From: Fimbriiglobus ruber
Lineage (GTDB): Bacteria; Planctomycetota; Planctomycetia; Gemmatales; Gemmataceae
Direction of reading: 5' to 3'
Assembly: GCF_002197845.1 (NCBI RefSeq)
Contig: NZ_NIDE01000004.1
Span: 1-64,000, forward strand
DNA: 64,000 bases
The translations under genes and the position numbers were made by a program. Shown here piece after piece: positions 1 through 7,946 of the stretch (the first letter of the stretch is position 1; each line of letters opens with the position of its first letter). The notes under the pieces were generated by a model. That model saw nothing but the letters and a program-made list of their open reading frames with translations. It did not search any database and was not told the origin of the DNA.

Positions 1-252
1 GAGATTCCCGATGGCACGTCGAACACCATTTTGATGGTCGAGGCCGCGCAAACCGTCCCGTGGGCTCAGTACAACGAACTCCCGTTCGACCCGAACGGAC
101 CCCTTCCCCCGTTCGGCGCCCCGCAGCGTGATACTTTCTTGGTCGGCATGGCCGACGGGTCCGTTCGGACAGTCAAGAAATCGGTCAGTCCGCAGGTACT
201 CAAAGGTGCGATCACGGCCAACGGCGGCGAGCGACTCCCGCTGGATTGGTAG
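1..252 (+). CDS. DUF1559 domain protein, C-terminal fragment
   Basis: The window opens inside a gene. The frame starting at base 1 reads [11 protein letters not shown] and ends at a TAG at 250-252. The P-D-G-T-S-N-T pattern, the G-M-A-D-G-S-V-R stretch and the terminal residues L-P-L-D-W are the conserved end of planctomycete DUF1559 proteins (SBP_bac_10-like, often exported). The segment is close to the ends of the two downstream paralogues, sharing A-Q-Y-N-E-L-P-F and K-K-S-V-S-P. It is therefore the third member of a tandem family. The N-terminus, and whether it carries DUF4190, lie outside the window. The cellular role of DUF1559 proteins is not established. Confidence 0.9.
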   Translation, partial: EIPDGTSNTILMVEAAQTVPWAQYNELPFDPNGPLPPFGAPQRDTFLVGMADGSVRTVKKSVSPQVLKGAITANGGERLPLDW

Positions 253-285
253 CGCGCGGAGAGCAACTACCCCGCGAGGTCGGCC

Positions 286-1170
286 ATGAATGACGACCGG
301 CACGGCAGCGCGAACGGCTACCGGTCGAACGGCATCGCGACGGCCGCCCTGGTGTTCGGCGTCCTCGCCTTGTGCGGCGGGTTGACCGCGATTCCCGCCA
401 TCATCTGCGGCGTCATCGGGGTTCGCCGCGCCGGCCGCCGGGGTGGAGCCGGGAGAGGGAAGGCCCGCGTCGGATTGGCTCTGGGTGTGATCATGGCGAT
501 CGTCGCCCCGGCCGTACTGGTGCCGGGGATCGACAGGATTCACGACAACGCAACACGGGCACGGTCGGTGAACAACGTCAAACAAATCCTCCTCGGGGCG
601 GCCGCCTACAACGATGAGCATAACAAGTTCCCGACCCCGTACGTTCGCCCGCCCGCGGGTCAATCGGCTCCGGCCGATCCGGCCGGGCGTTTGAGTTGGC
701 GCGTGTCACTCCTGCCGTACATCGAACAAGGAAGTCTTTACAAGCAAATCCGGCTCGACGAAGCCTGGGACGGGCCGGCCAACGGACCACTGACAAACCG
801 ACGGATTCCGACATACCAAGACCCGGCGCGGGCTGGCCCGGAACCGGACAACCAGACGCCGTACCGCGTGTTCGTCGGCGCGGGAGCATTTTTCGACGAG
901 GCCAAGCCGCGGAGATCGTTCGCGAACGTCGTGGACGGCAACGTAATTCTGTTGGTCGAGGCCGCGCAAACGGTCCCGTGGGCCCAGTACAACGAACTCC
1001 CGTTCACCTCCGACGGCCCGCTCCCGCCGCTCGGTGCCCCGCACCGGGACGTGTTTCTGGTCGGCATGATCGACGGGTCGGCCCGCTGGATCAAGAAATC
1101 GGTCAGCCCTGAGATGTTGCGGGCCGCGATCACACCGGACGGCGGCGAACCAATCGCGATCGACTGGTAG
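286..1170 (+). CDS. DUF4190-DUF1559 membrane-anchored protein
   Basis: This 294-residue protein has two parts. Residues about 10-85 form a DUF4190-type segment: two hydrophobic helices (A-A-L-V-F-G-V-L-A-L and a V-I-M-A-I-V-A-P-A-V stretch) flanking a short basic loop rich in R and G. Residues about 100-294 are a DUF1559 domain, with N-N-V-K-Q-I-L-L-G near its start, L-L-P-Y-I-E-Q-G, and the terminal G-M-I-D-G-S-A motif. Most DUF1559 proteins instead begin with a type IV pilin-like F-T-L-I-E-L-L helix, so here a different anchor replaces the pilin-like one. The start ATG at 286 is 33 bases after the previous stop. The gene sits between two paralogues, which indicates tandem duplication. Function is unknown; a surface or periplasmic role is inferred. 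Confidence 0.88.
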   Translation: MNDDRHGSANGYRSNGIATAALVFGVLALCGGLTAIPAIICGVIGVRRAGRRGGAGRGKARVGLALGVIMAIVAPAVLVPGIDRIHDNATRARSVNNVKQILLGAAAYNDEHNKFPTPYVRPPAGQSAPADPAGRLSWRVSLLPYIEQGSLYKQIRLDEAWDGPANGPLTNRRIPTYQDPARAGPEPDNQTPYRVFVGAGAFFDEAKPRRSFANVVDGNVILLVEAAQTVPWAQYNELPFTSDGPLPPLGAPHRDVFLVGMIDGSARWIKKSVSPEMLRAAITPDGGEPIAIDW

Positions 1171-1212
1171 AGCGGCGCGAAAAACTTTCAGTCCCCGAGC
1201 GAGGACCGGCCC

Positions 1213-2091
1213 ATGCACGACGAAAGAGACGATACCACCTCCGTCAATCCGTCGAACCGGATCGCGACGGCCGCCCTGGTGTTCGGCGTCCTCGGCTTCG
1301 GCGGCGGACTGACGGCGATCCCGGCCGTCGTCTGCGGTGCCATCGGGTTGACCCGCGCCGGCCACCGCAACGGGAGCGGAAAGGGCATGGCTTTCGCCGG
1401 GTTGATCCTTGGTGCCGTCGGAGTCCTTCTCCTCTTACTGCCCTCCGTCATCAAAGTTCATCGCCCCTCTGCGCTGGGTGGGTCAAAGAACAAAATCAAA
1501 CAAATTACGATTGGCCTGCACGCCTACCACGACACGTACGCCGGGTTCCCCGGCCCGTACGTTCTGCCGCCCGCGGGCCAAGCGCCGCCCGCGTCATCCG
1601 GGCGGTTGAGTTGGCGCGTGCCCTTGCTGCCGTATGTCGAGCAACAGAGCCTTTACAACCGGATCAATCTCGCGGAGGCGTGGGACGGACCGACCAATGG
1701 ACCAGTCACCCGTACTCCGGTCCCGACGTACTACGATTCGCGGGGCGCCGACGTGGAACCGACCAACCAGACGCCGTACCGCGTGTTCGTCGGAAGTGGG
1801 GCAATTTTTGAGGAGAACAAACCGGGTAAAAAGTACGCCGACGTGGCCGACGGGACGTCGAACACGATCCTGATGGCTGAGTCCGAGTGTTTTGTTCCCT
1901 GGGCCCAGTACAACGAACTCCCGTTCGACCCCGATGGCCCCCTACCACCACTTGGCGCCCGCCACGGGGACGTGTTTCTGGCGGGGATGGCTGACGGGTC
2001 GGTTCGAGCAGTCAAGAAGTCGATCAGCCCGCAAGTGTTAAAGGCTGCCATCACCGCGAATGGCGGGGAACAATTGCCGCCCGATTGGTGA
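1213..2091 (+). CDS. DUF4190-DUF1559 membrane-anchored protein, tandem paralogue
   Basis: This 292-residue protein repeats the architecture of its upstream neighbour: a DUF4190-like double-helix anchor (residues about 15-90, starting I-A-T-A-A-L-V-F-G-V-L-G-F) followed by a DUF1559 domain to the C-terminus. It keeps [12 protein letters not shown], which the middle copy has lost (it reads V-V-D-G-N-V-I-L-L). This third copy and the truncated first copy therefore look closer to the family consensus. The ATG at 1213 follows the previous stop by 42 bases, so the three genes are probably co-transcribed. The product ends in P-P-D-W, matching the D-W terminus of both others. Function is unknown. Confidence 0.88.
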   Translation: MHDERDDTTSVNPSNRIATAALVFGVLGFGGGLTAIPAVVCGAIGLTRAGHRNGSGKGMAFAGLILGAVGVLLLLLPSVIKVHRPSALGGSKNKIKQITIGLHAYHDTYAGFPGPYVLPPAGQAPPASSGRLSWRVPLLPYVEQQSLYNRINLAEAWDGPTNGPVTRTPVPTYYDSRGADVEPTNQTPYRVFVGSGAIFEENKPGKKYADVADGTSNTILMAESECFVPWAQYNELPFDPDGPLPPLGARHGDVFLAGMADGSVRAVKKSISPQVLKAAITANGGEQLPPDW

Positions 2092-2140
2092 ATGCGCGTG
2101 ACCGCCGTCCGCGGCGCGACTTGAAGAAATACAAATTCAA

Positions 2141-2273
2141 ATTAACCGCAGAGGGCACGAGAGGGCGCTGAGAAAGCAATGAAGGCAAAGACCAGGGTTT
2201 AATCAGAATATGCTTCGTGGCATGCCTTCTGAATCGTTTTCTCTCTGCGCCCTCTCGTGCCCTCTGCGGTTAG
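2141..2273. repeat. Long imperfect inverted repeat (AACCGCAGAGGGCACGAGAG type)
   Basis: The left arm at 2141-2175 and the right arm at 2238-2273 are reverse complements with few mismatches, around a 62-base loop. The core is AACCGCAGAGGGCACGAGAG. Similarity extends outward with a small insertion (AGAAATAC at 2125-2132 and its complement near 2275-2282). The repeat lies between the end of the plus-strand DUF1559 cluster and the end of the minus-strand CotH-like gene. It could act as a bidirectional terminator or be a dispersed palindromic element. There is no coding potential. Confidence 0.75.
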
Positions 2274-2316
2274 TATTTCTGTGGTTTGTTCGTGGCGGAG
2301 GCGGGGTCGCGGCAAC

Positions 2317-4464
2317 TCACCGCACGCTGACATTGACCGGCGAACTCCAGTGCCCGCAGCGGCCGGTCGAGTCTCGCCAGCGGGCGCGGACGCGGTATTC
2401 GCCGGGTTCCTTGAACGCTTCCGGCGGGATGCCGACCTCGCGGCCCGATTTGACTTCCGTCCGCCAACGCTCGTCGAGTTCGTACCAACCCCGTTGACCC
2501 ACACGTCCGACCCGCCATTCCAGCGCCGCCGGCTTGTGACCGGCAGGGGAAATGAAGGCCGACGCCTCGAACTGAAACCGGCCGCTGGTTGGCTGCTGTA
2601 CCGTCGGCGTGGCGGGGATTTTGTCGTCCTTGGCCTCGTGGGCGAGGTAACCCCAGCCGTAGCCGCGCTGGTCGCCGTCGTTCGGGGCGTAGTTCTTCAT
2701 CGGGCGGGAATCGGTGCAGAAATCGACGACGTACCGGCGGAAGCCGGCGAAGTCGTTAGTCGCCAGGGTCCGCGTCCACCGCCCGCCCCAGTGGTCGGCG
2801 GTGCCAGGGTTAACGAAGTACGTTCCCTTTTGGTTCATCCGTGGGTGTTGGTTCCAGAGCGCCGCGTCGAGCCGGGGCCAGTCGACGGCAAACGTCTTCG
2901 GCGTCAGCACGGCCCCGAGATCGGCGGCCAATTGCCCGACCTGGCCACCGCGGTCGCCCGCGTCGGCGGCAAATAGGTCGAGAATCTCCCGCGCACGGTT
3001 GCGGTATTCGAGTGCGATCGCCGGGTGCTTGAGGCAGCCGATCGCCTCGATGTGGCCGGGTTGGTGCTGGCGGGGGACGAACATCATGTCGTTATCCCAG
3101 GGAATCGGAGCCCACCGGCCGTCGGGGCGGCGGTAGTAGCCGTGGTTTCCGTCGGGCCGCAGGTCGACGTTGCCCAGTAGTCGGTTGAGCGCGTGGAAGC
3201 TGTAATACGCCGGCAGGTCGAGGTTTTCTCGCCACCAGGCTTCCTTGGGGTCGGACCGCATCCCGGCCAGGAACTTCTCCCACTCCTTGGTGGCATCGGT
3301 CATGCCGCGGGGGGTGTGCTTGACGCCGCTCTGGATGCTGACGGTCAGGCCGTCCGGCAACGGGCGGTCGGCGAGCAATTTCGGCTTCATCTCGCCGATC
3401 ACGACATAAAGTCCCCACAGATCGCCCTTGTACTGGTTCCCGGCAGACACTTCCTCGGCCCCGTCGACCACGCGCCACTGGACCCATGTAGTCGGCGGGC
3501 TGGGGACACCGGCGAGACGGTAGGCCCGCATCGACAGCACCTCGTCGAGACCCCCGATGCCGCGGTGTACAGGAATGTGCGGGGTGGAGCCGCCGGGGTT
3601 CAAGTTGAGGCTGTCGCACGGGGCGGGAAACGGCACCCCGTCGTGGTCGACGAGCGGGACGTCGTGGCCACGGTTGAGCTTCAGCCCCCACTTGTTCTTG
3701 CCAGACATGTGGGCGCTCGCCTGACCGCGATTGCTGTACTGGATGTGATCGTAGACGACACCGCGGTAGACGAGCGTCCCCTGCTGTTTCTGCTTGTGGG
3801 CGTTGCCGTCCCACTGGCTCCGCGCGACGTCGTCGGCTCGGGCCAGGAGGTGGAAGGTTTGCAGCGTGCCGAGGAACTCCGCGGAGAACGTCTCCGGCGG
3901 GGTCTTGCCGGGATCACGGGCACCGGTCCACGGGGCGGGGCCGGCGTCGCACCACCACGCGAAGTTGGGGCAGGTGTCGTCGGCCGCGGGCGACTGCACC
4001 GTTTTGCCGGTCTTGTCGGTCGCCACGATCCGGTATCGCAGCAGCCAGCGGTGGCGCTGGTACGATGGCGGGACGCGGACGCTGAAAACACTGTCGCCAG
4101 CTTTCTCGTCTCCCTCCAGGCCGTCGTCGCGCATGGGCAACTCGGTCCACGCCTTTTCGTAGTCGGCGTCAGATTTACGAATGTATTTGCCGGGGGCAAC
4201 GGCCTGCAATTTCAGGGTGGCTCGGGTCGTGCCCGCTGCCAACCGGGCGGTGACCAGCACCGGCACATTGGGCTTCGGCTGAACTGGCTCATGGCGGATC
4301 GCTGCCCCTGGATCGACCGGCTTCGTCGGGTTCGCATCTGCGACGAGGGCCATTCCGAAGAGTTTCACGATCGGTGTCAGGTCCCCCAGTCCGGTGGGTA
4401 TCGGCTCCGCGGCCGGGAGCGGTGACACGGCGAGACTCGTAACGATCAAAGCCAAAATTCGCAT
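2317..4464 (-). CDS. CotH kinase family protein, secreted
   Basis: This 715-residue protein starts at ATG 4464 with a signal peptide (M-R-I-L-A-L-I-V-T-S-L-A-V, then P-A-A-E). A longer in-frame start at 4509 would place the signal internally, so 4464 is preferred. The central part resembles the CotH spore-coat kinase fold: K-N-K-W-G-L-K-L-N near residue 250, N-G-N-Q-Y-type and L-Y-V-V-I-G-E motifs, and P-W-D-N-D-M-M-F at about 455-462 for the metal-binding region. The C-terminal 150 residues look like a beta-rich accessory domain (R-V-R-A-R-W-R-D near the end). CotH proteins phosphorylate secreted proteins in Bacillus; in planctomycetes the substrate is unknown. The gene ends facing the DUF1559 cluster. 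Confidence 0.8.
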   Translation of the reverse strand: MRILALIVTSLAVSPLPAAEPIPTGLGDLTPIVKLFGMALVADANPTKPVDPGAAIRHEPVQPKPNVPVLVTARLAAGTTRATLKLQAVAPGKYIRKSDADYEKAWTELPMRDDGLEGDEKAGDSVFSVRVPPSYQRHRWLLRYRIVATDKTGKTVQSPAADDTCPNFAWWCDAGPAPWTGARDPGKTPPETFSAEFLGTLQTFHLLARADDVARSQWDGNAHKQKQQGTLVYRGVVYDHIQYSNRGQASAHMSGKNKWGLKLNRGHDVPLVDHDGVPFPAPCDSLNLNPGGSTPHIPVHRGIGGLDEVLSMRAYRLAGVPSPPTTWVQWRVVDGAEEVSAGNQYKGDLWGLYVVIGEMKPKLLADRPLPDGLTVSIQSGVKHTPRGMTDATKEWEKFLAGMRSDPKEAWWRENLDLPAYYSFHALNRLLGNVDLRPDGNHGYYRRPDGRWAPIPWDNDMMFVPRQHQPGHIEAIGCLKHPAIALEYRNRAREILDLFAADAGDRGGQVGQLAADLGAVLTPKTFAVDWPRLDAALWNQHPRMNQKGTYFVNPGTADHWGGRWTRTLATNDFAGFRRYVVDFCTDSRPMKNYAPNDGDQRGYGWGYLAHEAKDDKIPATPTVQQPTSGRFQFEASAFISPAGHKPAALEWRVGRVGQRGWYELDERWRTEVKSGREVGIPPEAFKEPGEYRVRARWRDSTGRCGHWSSPVNVSVR

Positions 4465-4569
4465 TGCAGAGTTCCATGAAATCGGCGAGCCGGTTGGCAG
4501 TAGTGCCAAGATATCAGCCTAAATCCAGCGCGAGGCGATTTTCCCAGCGGAGTGTGTTCCAGATCGGCG

Positions 4570-5328
4570 TTATGGATTTGGGGGTGAGTTATCGAGTCGT
4601 AGCGATTGGCACGCGGCTGCATAAGTCAGTTCGAGTTCCAAAGGCACTGCCAGGTCTGGCGCGAGCCACAGCGGGACGGTCGGCAACGCGGTGCCGACCG
4701 CGAGGGCGTGTGGCCACACTTCCAGGTGAACCTCTTCTTCCCGAGCGACTGCGCGGTAACTGATCGCCGACAGACCGGACGGAGACGTCCAGTGGAACTC
4801 GGCCGGCCAATGCAACAACCGGCCGAGTTCGGTGTGGAAGTCGGCCGACCGCGTCGTTACGACATCGACGAATACCACCGAGATCCCGCGCTGCAAGTAG
4901 CTTGCGCATTTGACCGCGAACGCACGCCGGGTTTCGGGCCGGTCTTTGTTGGCTTCGCTCACCAACTCGATTGCAGCGACCATCTGCCACTGCCCCTCGC
5001 CGCGAAAAATCTGCACCTCAAATAGGTCCGGGTCGGTGAAGTCGGCTGCCCCGGCGATCGGTGCGGTTGGCGGAGCATAAACATGGGGCGCGACCGCCAC
5101 CCTACCCGCACCGTTTCCCGACTCGAACGAATGAGGCTGTTGCCACCGTAACGCGCTGACATCAACTTCAACCGAGTTTCCCAAGCGAACGAACGAGCGG
5201 GCCACATAGCCCGGCGAGAGAACGCTCGCATTCAATCGCTGGAGGATCGTTGTGATCCACGTACCGTGGACGGACGGCCAATCACAATTCAGCGACTGAG
5301 GGGGGTGAAAATGATCGAGTAACGGCAC
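4570..5328 (-). CDS. DUF4058 family protein
   Basis: This 252-residue protein starts at a GTG at 5328, preceded on its strand by GAGGAGA about six bases upstream. The opening M-P-L-L-D-H-F-H-P-P, then W-P-S-V-H-G-T-W and L-N-A, is characteristic of DUF4058, a family common in cyanobacteria and planctomycetes. Length matches the family (about 250). The middle carries I-E-L-V-S-E-A-N-K-D-R-P, resembling the nuclease-like conserved patch (E-V-x-S-P-x-N-K). That is the basis of a weak suggestion of a PD-(D/E)XK-like fold; no function is known. It lies 106 bases upstream of the CotH-like gene on the same strand and may be co-transcribed with it. Confidence 0.85.
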   Translation of the reverse strand: MPLLDHFHPPQSLNCDWPSVHGTWITTILQRLNASVLSPGYVARSFVRLGNSVEVDVSALRWQQPHSFESGNGAGRVAVAPHVYAPPTAPIAGAADFTDPDLFEVQIFRGEGQWQMVAAIELVSEANKDRPETRRAFAVKCASYLQRGISVVFVDVVTTRSADFHTELGRLLHWPAEFHWTSPSGLSAISYRAVAREEEVHLEVWPHALAVGTALPTVPLWLAPDLAVPLELELTYAAACQSLRLDNSPPNP

Positions 5329-5404
5329 GGCTAATCTCCTCGAATCCGTTCATCATACCGCGCCGAGCAAACCAGACCGAGCGCCGTCGAGCCGTGGCGA
5401 TTTG

Positions 5405-5749
5405 GAGCATTTTTTGCATTTATTGCGCTGAGAGCCTTGTTTTGGGACGGGCGTGTCACCGGCGCTCGGCGCGGGTCTCCGACCCCGCCGTTCGGCCCGA
5501 CCGCAGGTCTCCCCGCTCTCCACTTCTGATACTCGCCTCATGAGGCACCGATTGGATGAGCCCACGCCGTAGGACAGGAGACTTGCGGTCGGGCCGAACG
5601 GCGGGGTCGGAGACCCGCGCCGAGCGCCGGTGGGTGGGGTATTTTTGCATTTATTGCGCTGAAACCCCTGTTTTGGGCCGGGCGGGTTTCCGCGCTGCCG
5701 AGCGGGGCCGGGGCATTTTTTGCATTTATTGCGCTGAAACCCCCGTTTA
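5405..5749. repeat. Three direct copies of a GCATTTATTGCGCTGA repeat
   Basis: The unit GCATTTATTGCGCTGA, followed by an A/G-rich then CCC(C)-GTTT tail, occurs near 5415, 5648 and 5721, all in the same orientation. The first two copies continue with a TTTTGGG-C-CGGGCG tail. Copies 1 and 2 flank the long inverted repeat at 5457-5632, so the block 5405-5749 is a composite repeat island filling most of the intergenic space 5329-5977. Open frames through it are low-complexity and inconsistent between copies, so they are not called as genes. Confidence 0.8.
5457..5632. repeat. 56-bp near-perfect inverted repeat, dispersed family copy 1
   Basis: Arms 5457-5512 and 5577-5632 are reverse complements with a single mismatch over 56 bases, separated by a 64-base loop. 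The core contains GCTCGGCGCGGGTCTCCGAC and CGACCGCAGGTCT. The same core appears again as an inverted pair at 35.8-35.96 kb, so this is a dispersed family and not an isolated palindrome. If transcribed it would form a very stable hairpin. It lies between the divergent DUF4058 gene and the lipoprotein gene. The remaining intergenic bases 5750-5977 hold only the presumed promoter of the latter. Confidence 0.85.
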
Positions 5750-5977
5750 CTTTACCCCCACTCCCGAAACTCCCGGGTGCAGCGAGATCGCCCCGCCTTT
5801 GTATCTCACCCACATTCGCCGTAAGACGTTGGAGCGCAACCTTCTCGGTGATCGGAATGAAGATCGCGTGAGCCCGCGGCCGATGATTTCTTGGCTCAGA
5901 ACTGCCCTCGCCAGGGGTGGGACCGTCCGGGTATTGTGCCCGGCGTGTTCTGTCGTCGGTTCCGCAAGGACGCCTCG

Positions 5978-6919
5978 ATGGATCGACCCTTCTCGGTCCC
6001 GCGCCCCCGCGCCATCCGCCTCGTCCCCCGGCTTTACCGGTGGGGCGTGTTGGGGTCGGCCGCGCTCGTCGGGTGCGAGTCTGTTCGCCCGACAACCGTG
6101 CCCGACGCGGCAGCCGGAAACGGCGCCCGGGCCCAGGTCGCGGCGGCCGCGCCGAAGAAGCCGGGGGGGACGATCCCGCCGCTCCGCGTCTCCAAGTTCG
6201 TCTTTTACGCGGACGTCCCGCTCGCCGCCGAAGACGCCTTGTTCCGCGAGCTGGAAGAACTACCCGATCAACTCCAGCGGGAACTCCACATCCCGGATGG
6301 GAACAACGTCGTCCAGGTGTTCCTGTTCGAAGACCAGGACAAGTACGAAGCGTTCATGCGCGAGCGGTTCCCGTGGCTCCCCGTCCGGCGGGCGTACTTC
6401 ATCGCCGACCAGAAGCGGCCCGGGGCGACCGACGACCTCCAGGTTTACACCTGGATGGGCGAAAACCTCCGCACCGACCTGCGGCACGAACTCACGCACG
6501 CGATGCTGCACGCCGTGTTGAAGGGCGTCCCGCTGTGGCTCGACGAGGGGCTCGCCGGCTTTTTCGAGCAGCCGCCGGGGAACGACGGGGTCAACCCGGA
6601 CCACCTGGAAAAATTGCGGAAGGGTCCGTTCGTCCCCGACCTGGCCCGGCTGGAGAACATCGGGAAAGTGGCCCAGATGGAGAAGCCGGAATACCGGGAA
6701 GCCTGGGCGTGGGTGCATTTCATGCTCCGCGGCGACCCGAAAGCGAAGGCCGCGCTGCTCGAATACCTCGACCAGCTCCGCACCAACCCGAACCCCGGCC
6801 CGCTCCTGCCCCGGCTGGCCCAGGTCACGGCCGACCCGAACAAGACACTCGCCGACTACCTCGCCCGGGTGGAAATCCAGCCCCCGCCCGCCCCGCGGGG
6901 CCGGGCGGCGGACAAATAA
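5978..6919 (+). CDS. DUF1570-like zinc metallopeptidase lipoprotein
   Basis: This 313-residue protein begins at ATG 5978. A basic N-terminus leads into L-G-S-A-A-L-V-G-C, a lipobox with the modified cysteine near residue 28, so it should be an exported lipoprotein. Near residues 170-174 lies H-E-L-T-H, the zinc-binding HExxH of gluzincin-type peptidases. It is followed about 15 residues later by W-L-D-E-G-L-A-G-F-F-E, a good match to the downstream glutamate motif of the peptidase_MA/DUF1570 group. Length and layout fit that family. An in-frame start at 5891 would put the lipobox too far inside. It is not obviously in an operon; the next gene is 274 bases downstream. Substrate unknown. Confidence 0.8.
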   Translation: MDRPFSVPRPRAIRLVPRLYRWGVLGSAALVGCESVRPTTVPDAAAGNGARAQVAAAAPKKPGGTIPPLRVSKFVFYADVPLAAEDALFRELEELPDQLQRELHIPDGNNVVQVFLFEDQDKYEAFMRERFPWLPVRRAYFIADQKRPGATDDLQVYTWMGENLRTDLRHELTHAMLHAVLKGVPLWLDEGLAGFFEQPPGNDGVNPDHLEKLRKGPFVPDLARLENIGKVAQMEKPEYREAWAWVHFMLRGDPKAKAALLEYLDQLRTNPNPGPLLPRLAQVTADPNKTLADYLARVEIQPPPAPRGRAADK

Positions 6920-7193
6920 TCCGCACCGAACCACCGGCAGCTCATGCACGGTACGCACAAAGCCATGTCTTCCCGCCAGCCAGAGAATCATTATTCAGGC
7001 CGGCGGTGAGTTTGGGACGAATTTCGCATCCCGCGGCTACTCCCGTCCCGACAGCCCTCACGCCGTCCGTCGCGTGGGACATAGAATTAACAATATTGTT
7101 GTGAGCCCCGACCGCGACCACCCGGCGCAAGGTGTTGGCCACCGCCACCCGATGTCCCGTCGGCCCGCCCGGACATTCGCGAGCCCGCCCCGG

Positions 7194-7946
7194 ATGAACA
7201 TCCTCGTTACCGCCGGCAACACGCAAGCCCCGATCGATCGGGTGCGTGTGGTCACCAACATCTTCACCGGGAAGACCGGGGCGAACATCGCCCGGACCGC
7301 GTGGGCCCGCGGTCACCGGGTTACCATCCTGACCTCCCACCCCGAAACCCTGACCGACCTGCCGGACCCGGCGAGCGATAGCGACCGCCGCGTGACCGTC
7401 GTCCCGTACCAGACGTTCGACGACCTGGCCGGGTTGATCCAAAAAGAAATCAAGACCGGCGGGTACGACGTCGCGTTCCACTCGGCCGCGGTCAGTGACT
7501 ACCTCTCGGCCGGCGTGTACGCGCCGGAGCCGGGGACGTTCTTCAACGCCCGCACCAAGTACTGGGAGCGGCGGGGAAACGCGCCGGCGATGGCCGAACA
7601 CCGCGGCGGCAAGATCAGCAGCCGCGAGCCGGAACTCTGGTTTCGCATGGTTCGCGCCCCCAAACTAATCGACCGCTTCCGCAACCCGTGGGGCTTCCAG
7701 GGGCTGCTCGTCAAATTTAAACTGGAGGTCGGCCTGTCCGACACGGAACTGGTCGACATCGCGGAGGCGTCGCGGACGACCTCCGGGGCCGACCTGATGG
7801 TCGCGAATACGCTCGAAGGCTCGGCTCACTCGGCATTCATCGGTCCGCTCGACGGGCGGTACGACCGGGTTCCCCGCCGGGAGCTGGCCGACCGGCTGGT
7901 CCTGACCGTCGAACACATGCACCGGGCTCGTGTTCAACATGAGTAA
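7194..7946 (+). CDS. coaB: Phosphopantothenate--cysteine ligase, stand-alone CoaB
   Basis: This 250-residue protein joins cysteine to 4'-phosphopantothenate in coenzyme A synthesis. The start at ATG 7194 gives M-N-I-L-V-T-A-G-N-T-Q-A-P-I-D, the nucleotide-binding opening of CoaB. Next come V-V-T-N-I-F-T-G-K-T-G (compare N-x-S-S-G-K-M-G), then H-S-A-A-V-S-D-Y and L-L-V-K-F-K-L-E. The F-K-L-E form and the absence of a fused decarboxylase recall eukaryotic PPCS and streptococcal CoaB more than the usual bifunctional bacterial CoaBC. A loop insertion is visible around residues 110-150. It overlaps coaC by eight bases (ATGAGTAA), so the two are translationally coupled. Confidence 0.85.
   Translation: MNILVTAGNTQAPIDRVRVVTNIFTGKTGANIARTAWARGHRVTILTSHPETLTDLPDPASDSDRRVTVVPYQTFDDLAGLIQKEIKTGGYDVAFHSAAVSDYLSAGVYAPEPGTFFNARTKYWERRGNAPAMAEHRGGKISSREPELWFRMVRAPKLIDRFRNPWGFQGLLVKFKLEVGLSDTELVDIAEASRTTSGADLMVANTLEGSAHSAFIGPLDGRYDRVPRRELADRLVLTVEHMHRARVQHE

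Noticed and set aside
5538-6521. Proteins translated from the 5.4-5.7 kb repeat island on either strand
   Set aside because: They are translations of palindromic repeats with no ribosome sites.
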